Numbered from the stretch's first letter, positions 1 through 7,367 are shown. The stretch: 10,493 nucleotides of DNA from ZC4RG20 sp964518995 (GCA_964518995.1 CAZFJU010000158.1:1-10493), one strand, 5' to 3'. Notes: generated by a model not told the origin, from the sequence alone. Numbers and translations are program-made.

Positions 1-1281
1 GTGCTGGCCGATCCCCATCTCGACGCGCGCGGCTTCTGGAACGAACAGGACGGCATCAAGGCACCGGGCCGCTTCGCCCGCTTCACCGCGGCCGAAGCGC
101 CCGCGCCGCCGTGGACCGAGCGCGACAGCGGGGGTCGCGGCGGGCCGCTCGCAGGTCTTCGTATCCTCGATTTCTCGTGGGCGCTGGTCGGCTCGATCTC
201 GACGAAGATTCTCGGCGATCTCGGCGCCGACGTGATCAAGGTGGAGAGCCGGAGCCGACCGTGCCTGTCCCGGCTCGATGTGCAGGTTGCGGCGTCGCGC
301 CGCGGCGATTTCGACGACAAGCCGTGGTTTGCGCATCTCAATACGTCCAAGCGCAGTCTCGCGCTCGACCTGAAACGGCCCGAGTCGCGTGAGGTCATCG
401 ATCCGCTGCTAAGCTGGGCGGATGCCGTCGTCGAGAATTTTTCGCCTGGCACAATGGACAAGCTCGAGCTGGGCTATCAGACCCTGGCTGCCGCACACCC
501 GGACCTCGTGATGGCGTCGGGCAGCGTCTATGGGCAGACCGGGCCGCTCGCGCGAGAATGGGGCGTCGACGGTACCGGCGGGGCGCTCTCCGGCCGCACG
601 TTCTTGACCGGCTGGCCCGATCGCGACCCGATCGTGCCGGGCGCCGTGCCGTACGGTGATGTGATCGTGCCTTACGTGATCGCGGCGTGCGTAATCGCCG
701 GGGTCGGGCACCGGCGTCGCGGTGGTCGCGGCTGTCACATCGATGCATCGATGTACGAAATCAGCGTTCAACAGATGGCGGCGGCGATCGACGCGGCACA
801 GCGTGATCACACGCCGCGCCGAATGGGCAACGCCGATCCAGCGGTACGGCTGCAGGGCGTCTACCCGGCGCGCGGCGATGATTGCTGGATCGCGATCAGC
901 GCGTTCGATGACGCCGATCTCGAGCGTCTCGAGCGCCTCGCAGGCGGGCGAGAAATCGCGGACTGGACGCGCGGGCATGACGCCGCCGAGCTGGTCAATC
1001 TGTTGCAGAGCGAAGGCATCGCCGCTGGAGTCGTTCAAGACATCGAGGATCTGGTCGAGGGCGATGCACTGCTCAGGCAGCGCAACGCGTTGGTGGAGTT
1101 GCCGCACCCAAAGCTCGGCCGCTTCGGCCACATGCGAACACCCATCTCGTTCTCGCGCGACGCGGTCAATCCGTTTCGCGCTCCGGCGATCGGCGAGCAT
1201 GGTCGGGATATCGCGCGGACGTTGACCGGCCTCGACCCGGAGCGTATCGCGCAGCTCGAAGCGGAGGGCGTATTCGAATGA
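1..1281 (+). CDS. CaiB/BaiF (class III) CoA-transferase, C-terminal part of a tandem-domain protein, 5' end cut by the window
   Basis: Class III CoA-transferases move CoA from a donor thioester to a carboxylic acid through an aspartyl mixed anhydride. From about residue 49 there is a complete domain: PLAGLRILDFS opening, GDLGADVIKVE (72-82), LDLKRPESREV (122-132), VVENFSPGTMDKLELGY (143-159) and PYGD with the likely catalytic Asp220. The first ~45 residues (DPHLDARGFW, then a Pro/Ala-rich stretch) match the tail that normally ends a CaiB domain. The GTG at base 1 is therefore probably an internal Val codon, and the gene is probably a two-domain fusion beginning upstream. It ends in a 4-bp overlap with the dehydratase-like gene, which suggests co-transcription and translational coupling. 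The family call is firm; the substrate is unknown. Confidence 0.9.
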   Translation: MLADPHLDARGFWNEQDGIKAPGRFARFTAAEAPAPPWTERDSGGRGGPLAGLRILDFSWALVGSISTKILGDLGADVIKVESRSRPCLSRLDVQVAASRRGDFDDKPWFAHLNTSKRSLALDLKRPESREVIDPLLSWADAVVENFSPGTMDKLELGYQTLAAAHPDLVMASGSVYGQTGPLAREWGVDGTGGALSGRTFLTGWPDRDPIVPGAVPYGDVIVPYVIAACVIAGVGHRRRGGRGCHIDASMYEISVQQMAAAIDAAQRDHTPRRMGNADPAVRLQGVYPARGDDCWIAISAFDDADLERLERLAGGREIADWTRGHDAAELVNLLQSEGIAAGVVQDIEDLVEGDALLRQRNALVELPHPKLGRFGHMRTPISFSRDAVNPFRAPAIGEHGRDIARTLTGLDPERIAQLEAEGVFE

Positions 1282-2564
1282 GCACCAGCGATCAGTTAGC
1301 GAGCCGCGGGCCGCTCGCGTGCACGGCGGATGCGAAGGCGTTTCAGAAGGGGTTCGGCGCCGTCCTCCGGGAGCGGGTTGTCGAGCGTGGGGAGCCGTTC
1401 GCCGTCGCGCAGGCCGATACGCCGCACGAAATCTTTCATGCGATGGACATTCCCGTCGTATCGAATCAGTGGTGGTCGGCCTACATCGCCGCGAAGCGCC
1501 TGTCCGAGCGCTATGTCGGCGTGCTGGACGAGCTCGGCTTCCCGCCGAACCGGTGCAGCTACTGCTCGCTGGGTCTCGCTTCCACGCTGGCAGCCGACCC
1601 TGCGACGGCACCGTGGGGCGGCCTGCCGCGTCCGACCGTGCTGGTCGCGCGCTTGACGTGCGAGTGCATTCAGCACGTGTTTTCGACCTGGGCCGAAGCG
1701 CTCGGCAGCGAGTTTTTCGCGCTCGAGGCGCCGGCGTGGGTCAGAACGATTCCGGAGTGGTATCGGCATTCGCGCACGCGCTGGGACGAGGTCTACGACG
1801 CGGCCCGCATCGATCTACTGGCTGACGAGATGCGTGACCTGATTGCGCTGCTCGAGCGCAAGACCGGCCGCACCTTCGAGCCGGAGAAGCTCGCTCGACT
1901 CATGGAGCGCATCAACGAGCAGGAACAGCTGCTCGCGGACACCGCTGTAATGGTGGGCAGCGCACGGCCGTGCCCGGTGCCGCTGAATGATCAGATGATC
2001 AACACGATGATCCCGCAGTGGCATCGCGGTTCGGACTGGGCGGTCGCGCATGCACGTCGCTTTCACGACGAGGTTCGCGACCGCGTGCAGGCGGGTCGCG
2101 GCGACGCATCCGCCGAGCATGTGCGGCTAATGTGGATCGGCGCAGGCCTCTGGCACGACACGTCGTTTTACTCGGCGCTCGAGGCACGGCGCGGCGCTGT
2201 GTTTGTATGGTCAATGTATCTGCCTTTCGCCGGCGCGCAGTATATTCGCGAGCTGCGCGGTCGGCCGCTCGAGGCGCTCGCGAGCCGGATCTGCTCAATG
2301 AACGAGGTGCTGCATCTGCCGCCCTGGATGACGGAGTGGCTGGTCAGCGAAGCGGCTCGCTGCGGCATCGATGCCGCCGTCGTCCTGGTGCCGCCGGACA
2401 ATCGGCTTTCGCAGTCCGGCACTTTGCTCGCCACCGAGGCGTTGCGCGCGGCCGGCGTGCCGACGTTGTTGCTGACCGCTGACATGGTCGATGCGAGCCG
2501 CTGGGACCGCGATGCGGCGGTCGGCGTCGTCGAAGAGTTTCTGCGTCGGGAGGTCGCGCAATGA
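1278..2564 (+). CDS. 2-hydroxyacyl-CoA dehydratase / benzoyl-CoA reductase-type subunit (HgdB/FldB/BcrB-like superfamily)
   Basis: A 428-residue cytoplasmic protein with the fold signatures of the D-component subunits of 2-hydroxyacyl-CoA dehydratases and class I benzoyl-CoA reductases. These carry a [4Fe-4S] cluster and need one-electron injection by an ATP-driven activase. Support comes from the early HEIFHAMDIPVV segment (family pattern: Pro/Glu then Ala/Met-Gly-x-Pro-V), NRCSYCSLGLAS (91-102), LTCECIQHVFSTW (127-138) and the C-terminal GVPTLLLTADMVDASRW (393-409) followed by VVEEFLRRE. Family members usually bind the cluster with three Cys. Here Cys93/Cys96 and Cys128/Cys130 are present, but the third position (usually NRSCK/R-like) reads NRLSQ with Ser378. 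No partner subunit or activase is in the window. ATG at 1278 follows GGAGGG with 9-nt spacing and overlaps the preceding stop by 4 bp. Superfamily is well supported; the reaction is not. Confidence 0.86.
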   Translation: MSTSDQLASRGPLACTADAKAFQKGFGAVLRERVVERGEPFAVAQADTPHEIFHAMDIPVVSNQWWSAYIAAKRLSERYVGVLDELGFPPNRCSYCSLGLASTLAADPATAPWGGLPRPTVLVARLTCECIQHVFSTWAEALGSEFFALEAPAWVRTIPEWYRHSRTRWDEVYDAARIDLLADEMRDLIALLERKTGRTFEPEKLARLMERINEQEQLLADTAVMVGSARPCPVPLNDQMINTMIPQWHRGSDWAVAHARRFHDEVRDRVQAGRGDASAEHVRLMWIGAGLWHDTSFYSALEARRGAVFVWSMYLPFAGAQYIRELRGRPLEALASRICSMNEVLHLPPWMTEWLVSEAARCGIDAAVVLVPPDNRLSQSGTLLATEALRAAGVPTLLLTADMVDASRWDRDAAVGVVEEFLRREVAQ

Positions 2565-3595
2565 GATGCTGGCTCGCCGCCTTGCTGCTGGTCGTCGGCT
2601 GTGCTCCGGCAACGGACGATTCCGGTGTGACGGAGCTGTTCTATGCGACGCCCTATAGCCCCACACATCCGTTTAGCCGGGCCGATCAGCGCTGGATCGA
2701 GTTCGTCGAGTCGCGATCCGGCGGGAGCCTGCGGATTCGGCCGAGCTGGTCCGGCGCGCTGCTCTCATCGGAGCACTCGATGCTCGAGCTGCGGCACGGC
2801 GTCGTCGATATCGGCTTGATTACACCGATCTATGTCAAAGGCGGCGCGCATCTGATTCGGATGCAGTCCGGTTTTTACAGCGGCGTGCTCGGTATCGAGG
2901 AGCAGGTCGCGCTCTACCGGTGCCTCGCGGACGGGCACCCGCAATTCGACCGCGAGGTCGACGGCCTCGAGATTCTGGCGGTGCAAGGCGGCAGTTTGCC
3001 CGGCATCGTTACGCGCGACCGGCCTATCACCTCGCTGAAAGATCTGCAGGGGTTGAGGGTTCGTGTGCCAGGCGAGCTGCTGAACGTGATGCGCGATCTC
3101 GGCGCGGACCCGGTGAATATGCCGATGGGCGACGTCTATTCGGCGCTCGCGAAAGGCATCATCGACGGCGTGGTTGCGCCGACCGATACGTTCCGTGCGC
3201 TTCATCTCGCGGAAGTCGCCGGGTTCTACACTCCGCTCGCCGTGCCGCGCGGCGCGTATCCGTCCCGCGCAATCGGCACCAGGCGTTGGCTCGAGCTCTC
3301 TCCCGAGCATCGTCAGGTGCTGCAAGCTTCGATCCCCGTGTGGGAGGCGGCGCTTGCCGACGAGAACCGGCGCGCGCTCGACGAAGGCTGGCAGTATGCG
3401 CTCGAGCAGGGTGTCGTAGAGGTCGCGATCAGCGCTGAGGATCAGTCGACTTTCGATGAGCTGTATTTACGCGATGCCGAACGCAACGCTGCAGCGCTTT
3501 CCCGTTATGGGATCGACGGTATGTCGGTGCTCGCCGCGGCTCGTGCGAGCATCGGCCCGGACGGCCGCGTGAGCTGCGCGGAGGTGACGGGGTGA
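2561..3595 (+). CDS. TRAP transporter substrate-binding protein, DctP family, predicted lipoprotein
   Basis: Extracytoplasmic solute receptor of a tripartite ATP-independent periplasmic transporter, a system that typically takes up organic acids. It opens with a short lipoprotein signal: Arg2, a hydrophobic run, then VVGC with Cys14 as the probable lipidation site. The core hallmark is at 157-203: SLKDLQGLRVRVPG, with Arg168 at the position of the conserved carboxylate-binding arginine, then LGADPVNMPMGDVYSALAKG and IIDG. The 344-residue length is normal for the family. No DctQ or DctM membrane subunit lies beside it, so the permease must be elsewhere or missing. The ATG overlaps the upstream stop by 4 bp and sits 7 nt after GGGAGG. 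Position between CoA-activating enzymes suggests it binds the carboxylate that they process (inference). Confidence 0.92.
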   Translation: MRCWLAALLLVVGCAPATDDSGVTELFYATPYSPTHPFSRADQRWIEFVESRSGGSLRIRPSWSGALLSSEHSMLELRHGVVDIGLITPIYVKGGAHLIRMQSGFYSGVLGIEEQVALYRCLADGHPQFDREVDGLEILAVQGGSLPGIVTRDRPITSLKDLQGLRVRVPGELLNVMRDLGADPVNMPMGDVYSALAKGIIDGVVAPTDTFRALHLAEVAGFYTPLAVPRGAYPSRAIGTRRWLELSPEHRQVLQASIPVWEAALADENRRALDEGWQYALEQGVVEVAISAEDQSTFDELYLRDAERNAAALSRYGIDGMSVLAAARASIGPDGRVSCAEVTG

Positions 3596-4770
3596 AGCGC
3601 GCGCTCGAAGGCATCCGCGTAGCCGATTTCAGCCATGTGATGGCGGGGCCATACGCGACGCATCTGCTGCGTCTCCTCGGTGCCGAGGTCATCAAGATCG
3701 AATCGCCCGGAGGCGGCGATGCGATGCGCTACTACGGCGCGGACCGGCGCTACGACGGCATGGCGCCGGCGTTCATCGGCGTGAACGCCGGCAAGAAGTC
3801 CGTCGTCCTCGATTTGAAGCAGACGGAGGACGTGCGCCGGGCGCGCCGGCTGATCGAGCGCTCCGATGTGCTGGTTGAGAACTTCAGACCCGGTGTGATG
3901 AAACGACTTGGGCTCGACTATGCGACGGTGAAGCCGTTGAAACCCGACCTCGTTTACTGCTCGGTCTCCGGTTACGGCCAGTTCGGGCCGCGACGCGACT
4001 GGCCGGCGATCGACAACATCGTGCAGGCGACGAGCGGAATGATGAGTCTCGGCGGTGAGCCCGACGGGCCGCCGATGCGCGTCGGGTTTCCGGTCGTTGA
4101 CACGCTGACGGGTCAGACGGCGGCGCTCGCGATTCTTGCTGCGCTGTTTCGCCGCGAGCGGAGCGGGGAGGGCGAGTATCTCGACATCGCCATGTTCGAT
4201 GCGACGCTCGCGTTCATGACATCCGCCGTGGTGCCATACCTCGTAACGGGTCGCGGACTGGAACGGACCGGCAATACCGGCTATAGCGGGCAGCCGACGT
4301 CGGCGGTCTTCAGGGCGCGCGACGGGCGTTACCTGTCGCTCGGCGTCGTGCAGCAGCGCCAGTTCGAGCTGCTCGCAAGGGTGCTCGGCCGCGAGCATTG
4401 GCTCGATGATCCGCGCTTCCGCGATCCCGATCTCAGGCGGGCGAATGCCGAGGCCATGCAGGACGAGCTCGACGCGATCTTCGCTACGCGGGATGCGGCG
4501 GTATGGGAAGCCGAGCTGAGCGCGGCCGGGATACCCTGCGGGATGGCGCGCAATGTCGACGAGGCGATTGAGCTGCAGGGCGTCGACGAGCGGGCGCTGC
4601 GCGTGCCGGTGACGATTCCGGGGCTGCCCGGAAGCGAGCGCGTGGAGGTGCTAGGTACCGGTATTTTGACCGGGAGATCGGCGGGCGGTGAAGACGACGA
4701 GGCGCTGGGTGCGCCGCCGAAACTCGGCGAGCACACCGCGGAGATCGTCGAGTGGCTTGATCCGAGTTGA
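3592..4770 (+). CDS. CaiB/BaiF family (class III) CoA-transferase, single domain
   Basis: Complete 392-residue class III CoA-transferase of usual length. Motifs in order: ALEGIRVADFSHVMAGPYAT at the N-terminus, LGAEVIKIESPGGGD (29-43), VLDLKQTED, VLVENFRPGVMKRLGLDY (93-110), CSVSGYGQFGP, PVVDTLTG with the likely catalytic Asp170, and the terminal GEHTAEIVEWL signature. It probably transfers CoA between a donor thioester and a free acid in the cytoplasm. GTG at 3592 overlaps the previous stop codon by 4 bp and lies 4 nt after GGAGGTGA, a near-perfect Shine-Dalgarno, so this start is well supported. It is the second enzyme of this family in the operon, so the pair may act on different acids or in opposite directions. 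Substrate cannot be assigned by sequence inspection. Confidence 0.93.
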   Translation: MKRALEGIRVADFSHVMAGPYATHLLRLLGAEVIKIESPGGGDAMRYYGADRRYDGMAPAFIGVNAGKKSVVLDLKQTEDVRRARRLIERSDVLVENFRPGVMKRLGLDYATVKPLKPDLVYCSVSGYGQFGPRRDWPAIDNIVQATSGMMSLGGEPDGPPMRVGFPVVDTLTGQTAALAILAALFRRERSGEGEYLDIAMFDATLAFMTSAVVPYLVTGRGLERTGNTGYSGQPTSAVFRARDGRYLSLGVVQQRQFELLARVLGREHWLDDPRFRDPDLRRANAEAMQDELDAIFATRDAAVWEAELSAAGIPCGMARNVDEAIELQGVDERALRVPVTIPGLPGSERVEVLGTGILTGRSAGGEDDEALGAPPKLGEHTAEIVEWLDPS

Positions 4771-4784
4771 CCCGAGCTCGTTCG

Positions 4785-6347
4785 ATGAAGAACCTCCGCC
4801 CGTTTCTAGTCGCCTGCGTCCTTGCGCTTGCTGGCTGCGACGGGTCATTCGGTCCACCGTCTCAAGGCGGCGCCACTGCCGGCGACGCGGCCACGGCGGA
4901 ATCACGCACGCGGCTAGCGCTGGCGCGCATCGACGAGCTGAATCCGCTGATCAACGCCGTGATCGCGGTAGAGCCTACCGCGCTCGATCAGGCGCGGTCG
5001 CTTGACCAAGAGGCGGCGCCGCGCGGGCCGCTCCACGGCATGCCGCTCCTCGTCAAGGACAACATCGAGACTGAAGGTCCGCTCCCCACCACCGCCGGCA
5101 GCCTCGCACTCATGGACAACGTGACGGGACGCGACGCGCCTTTGGTCACCAAGCTCCGCCAAGCAGGCGCCGTGATCGTGGGGAAGGCCAATCTGTCCGA
5201 ATGGGCGAACATCCGCGATAGCAATTCCATCTCCGGCTGGAGTGCGGTCGGCGGCCAGACCCGCAACCCGCACGCGTTGAACCGCAATCCGTGCGGCTCG
5301 AGCTCCGGCAGCGCGGCGGCCGTCGCGGCCGGAATGGTGCCGGCGGCGATTGGCACCGAGACGGATGGGTCGATCACGTGTCCGGCGGCGATCAACGGCA
5401 TCGTCGGCTTGAAGCCGACCGTCGGCTTGATCAGCCGCCGCCACATCGTGCCGATCAGCCACAGCCAAGACACGGCCGGACCGATGACGCGGACGGTGCG
5501 CGACGCGGCGTTGCTGCTGACGGCCATGGCGGGAACGGACCTGCAAGATGCCGCGACGGCGGAAGCCGACCAGCATCGCGAAGACTATGCCGCCCGGCTG
5601 ACACGCGATGCATTGCAAGACCAGCGCATCGGAGTGCTGCGCTTCGCTTCGGGTTTCGGTACCGACGAGCCCTTCGCTGAGGCGCTACGCACGCTTCGAG
5701 AGCAGGGCGCTACGTTGATCGAGATCGCGTATTTTCCGGGCTGGCAGCAGATTGGCCGCAACGAATTCATCGTCCTCCTCACCGAATTGAAGCACAACCT
5801 CAACGCCTATCTCGCCACGACGCCGCCGGCCGTGGAGACACGCACGCTCGGCGAGCTCATTGCCTTCAACGAAGCCCATGCGGACGTCGAGATGCCCTTC
5901 TTCGGGCAGAACTTCTTCGAGCAGGCCGACTCGACGACAGGAATCGATACGGACGCATATCGCCGAGCACGCGAGGTCAGCCTGCGCATGGCGGGTGCAG
6001 AGGGCATCGACCGCCTGCTGATCGAGCACGACGCCGTGGCGCTGGTCGGGCCGACCGCGTCCGCGGCTTGGATCATCGACTCGGTCCATGGCGACTTGAT
6101 CAACAGCGGCGGCGCCGGAAGTCTCGCTGCGGTGGCCGGTTACCCGCACCTCACTGTGCCCATGGGGCACGTGCGCGGCCTGCCGGTGGGCCTCAGCTTC
6201 ATCGGCCCGAAATGGTCGGATGGGCTGATTCTGGCGTTGGGCTATGCCTACGAGCAGGCGGCGCAGAAGCTTATCGAGCCGCGCTTCGTCGAGGCGGTCG
6301 AGGCGCAGCCGGAGGTGGCCAGGCACCTGGCCCCCGCGATGCGATAG
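4785..6347 (+). CDS. Amidase signature family hydrolase, lipoprotein-type, peptide-amidase (Pam)-like
   Basis: Amidase-signature enzyme hydrolysing amide bonds with a Ser-cisSer-Lys triad. Numbering from the ATG, the triad is Lys91 (LLVKDNIET), cis-Ser172 (CGSSSGSAAA) and nucleophile Ser196 (TETDGSITCPAA). The 24-residue Ser-Ser spacing matches fatty acid amide hydrolase. The stretch GIVGLKPTVGLISR, then HIVPISHSQDTAGPMTRTV, is typical of the peptide-amidase branch known from Stenotrophomonas. The N-terminus MKNLRPFLVACVLALAGCDG carries a clean LAGC lipobox, predicting an exported, lipid-anchored enzyme. A TTG at 4767 would give a TTGA overlap with the preceding stop and six extra residues. 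I prefer ATG 4785 because it yields a conventional lipoprotein signal, although neither start has a strong Shine-Dalgarno. It probably belongs to the upstream operon. The physiological amide is unknown. Confidence 0.9.
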   Translation: MKNLRPFLVACVLALAGCDGSFGPPSQGGATAGDAATAESRTRLALARIDELNPLINAVIAVEPTALDQARSLDQEAAPRGPLHGMPLLVKDNIETEGPLPTTAGSLALMDNVTGRDAPLVTKLRQAGAVIVGKANLSEWANIRDSNSISGWSAVGGQTRNPHALNRNPCGSSSGSAAAVAAGMVPAAIGTETDGSITCPAAINGIVGLKPTVGLISRRHIVPISHSQDTAGPMTRTVRDAALLLTAMAGTDLQDAATAEADQHREDYAARLTRDALQDQRIGVLRFASGFGTDEPFAEALRTLREQGATLIEIAYFPGWQQIGRNEFIVLLTELKHNLNAYLATTPPAVETRTLGELIAFNEAHADVEMPFFGQNFFEQADSTTGIDTDAYRRAREVSLRMAGAEGIDRLLIEHDAVALVGPTASAAWIIDSVHGDLINSGGAGSLAAVAGYPHLTVPMGHVRGLPVGLSFIGPKWSDGLILALGYAYEQAAQKLIEPRFVEAVEAQPEVARHLAPAMR

Positions 6348-6439
6348 CGGCCTCGTGTCACGCCAGACTCCTTACCGGTAGCGTGGAAGTGTAGCTCGCG
6401 ACCGTGAGCGGGGGCGATGCCCGTGGAAAACGACGCTTT
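6348..6439. other. Convergent intergenic region
   Basis: These 92 bp separate two genes that point at each other. I see an 8-bp palindrome TACCGGTA near 6373-6380 and a short GGGC/GCCC pair near 6411-6421. There is no long GC-rich stem followed by a T-run that would make a convincing bidirectional intrinsic terminator. Confidence 0.5.
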
Positions 6440-7237
6440 TTACATCGACAGCAGCCGACCGTAACCGGGGGCCGAGCCGTCCAGCCCAACCAGCCGGGCG
6501 CCGGCCCAAAGGCCGTGCGGCATGCTGGAGATGACCGGTACGCCGGAGCGCGCTTCGAGAGGCGCGATCAGCTCCAGCGTGCGGAAACCGCCGCAGGAGA
6601 CGAGCAGGGAGTCCGCCTCGGGGGCGCTGGCATAGACGCGTGCGCCGAACTCGAGCAGATCGTTCTGCGTGACGCTGTCAACGTCTTCCACCGCCTCGAT
6701 GCCCATGCCGGTCACCACGAGCGGTTCCATGGCGTGCTCCACCAGGAACGCTCGAAGCCGATCGTTGACCTCGTCGTTGTACGCCGTCGCAACCGCGACC
6801 CGGTGCGCGCCGACAGCCTTGAGACCATCGATGACTCCGTTGCTCATGGTCGTCGCCGGTAAGCCGGACGCGCGCGTGACCGCCTCGCGCAACTGCTGGT
6901 TGAAGGCTTCGCCCTTGTAGAAGGTCAACGAGGTGCCGGTCAGCTCGATGGCCTCGGCGCCGGCTTCCGCAAGCTGCTGGGCGGCCTCGGGGATCAGATC
7001 GATCACAGCGTCGTAGCCATCGGGTGTCATGCGCTCTAGGCCGAGCCCGTTCGTGACCCAGCGCAGGCGGTCGCCGTACATTGCGACGCCTTCTTCCGGA
7101 ATACCGCGGGTCGAGACCGGAAAGATCAGGCCGAGCACGGGCGCGTTGTCTGCCGCACGGGCACCGTGCGAGCTAAGCATCGTTGCGACGCCTCCCGCGA
7201 CCATGCCTTCGAGAACATGCCGACGTGTAGGTTTCAC
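6440..7237 (-). CDS. Arylmalonate decarboxylase-like protein (Asp/Glu racemase superfamily) with a Tat signal
   Basis: A 265-residue member of the Asp/Glu/hydantoin racemase - maleate isomerase - arylmalonate decarboxylase superfamily. It resembles Bordetella arylmalonate decarboxylase (AMDase), which decarboxylates 2-arylmalonates to 2-arylpropionates without cofactor. Shared landmarks: SGLGLxxxTPxGYDAVI-type segment (62-80), GTSLTFYKG (101-109, matching AMDase Gly74-Thr75-Ser76), ATTMSNGVIDGLKAVG, VATAYNDEVNDRL with Tyr153 (AMDase Tyr126), VSCGGF with catalytic Cys215 (AMDase Cys188), and terminal PGYGRL. As in AMDase, Gly replaces the racemase first cysteine, favouring decarboxylase over racemase. 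The N-terminus TRRHVLEGM, a hydrophobic stretch and ARAAD looks like a twin-arginine signal with cleavage near residue 28. The GTG start follows GAGGT with 4-nt spacing. Its true substrate is unknown. Confidence 0.85.
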   Translation of the reverse strand: MKPTRRHVLEGMVAGGVATMLSSHGARAADNAPVLGLIFPVSTRGIPEEGVAMYGDRLRWVTNGLGLERMTPDGYDAVIDLIPEAAQQLAEAGAEAIELTGTSLTFYKGEAFNQQLREAVTRASGLPATTMSNGVIDGLKAVGAHRVAVATAYNDEVNDRLRAFLVEHAMEPLVVTGMGIEAVEDVDSVTQNDLLEFGARVYASAPEADSLLVSCGGFRTLELIAPLEARSGVPVISSMPHGLWAGARLVGLDGSAPGYGRLLSM

Positions 7238-7241
7238 GGTG

Positions 7242-7246
7242 ACCTC
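7242..7246 (-). promoter_or_regulatory. Shine-Dalgarno of the AMDase-like gene
   Basis: On the minus strand GAGGT lies 4 nt before a GTG codon. It decides the start because it places the twin-arginine pair at residues 5 and 6, the usual n-region position. Confidence 0.6.
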
Positions 7247-7331
7247 GTGGTTGGGGGATCGGTCAAACGAGATGGCGCTGCCTATGATGCCACTGATTCA
7301 CGGCTCGGAGGGTTGCATTCTCTAAGACACG

Positions 7332-7351
7332 GCCGGCGCCGAAGCGCCGGC
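7332..7351 (-). terminator. Hairpin with cUUCGg tetraloop, probable terminator of the small-protein gene
   Basis: A perfect 8-bp stem (GCCGGCGC / GCGCCGGC) closes a 4-nt loop. Read on the minus strand the loop is TTCG closed by C-G, the exceptionally stable cUUCGg tetraloop. It begins 16 nt after the stop codon of the 7368-7583 gene and is followed by a mixed GTGTCTTAGAG sequence rather than a pure T-run, so termination efficiency is uncertain. It separates that gene from the AMDase-like gene downstream. Confidence 0.7.
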
Positions 7352-7367
7352 TCGCTAGTCGCTGACA

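Noticed and set aside
409..1611. A 400-codon open frame on the - strand across the first CoA-transferase and the start of the dehydratase-like gene
   Set aside because: Arg/Ala/His-rich translation with no motifs, spanning the junction of two well-supported + strand genes.
3505..4398. A 297-codon open frame on the - strand opposite the second CoA-transferase
   Set aside because: Overlaps a gene with every class III CoA-transferase motif and a near-perfect Shine-Dalgarno; the antisense product is featureless.
6373..6421. Possible terminator in the convergent gap
   Set aside because: Only a palindrome of 8 bp and a 4-bp stem; no T-run and no stable long hairpin.
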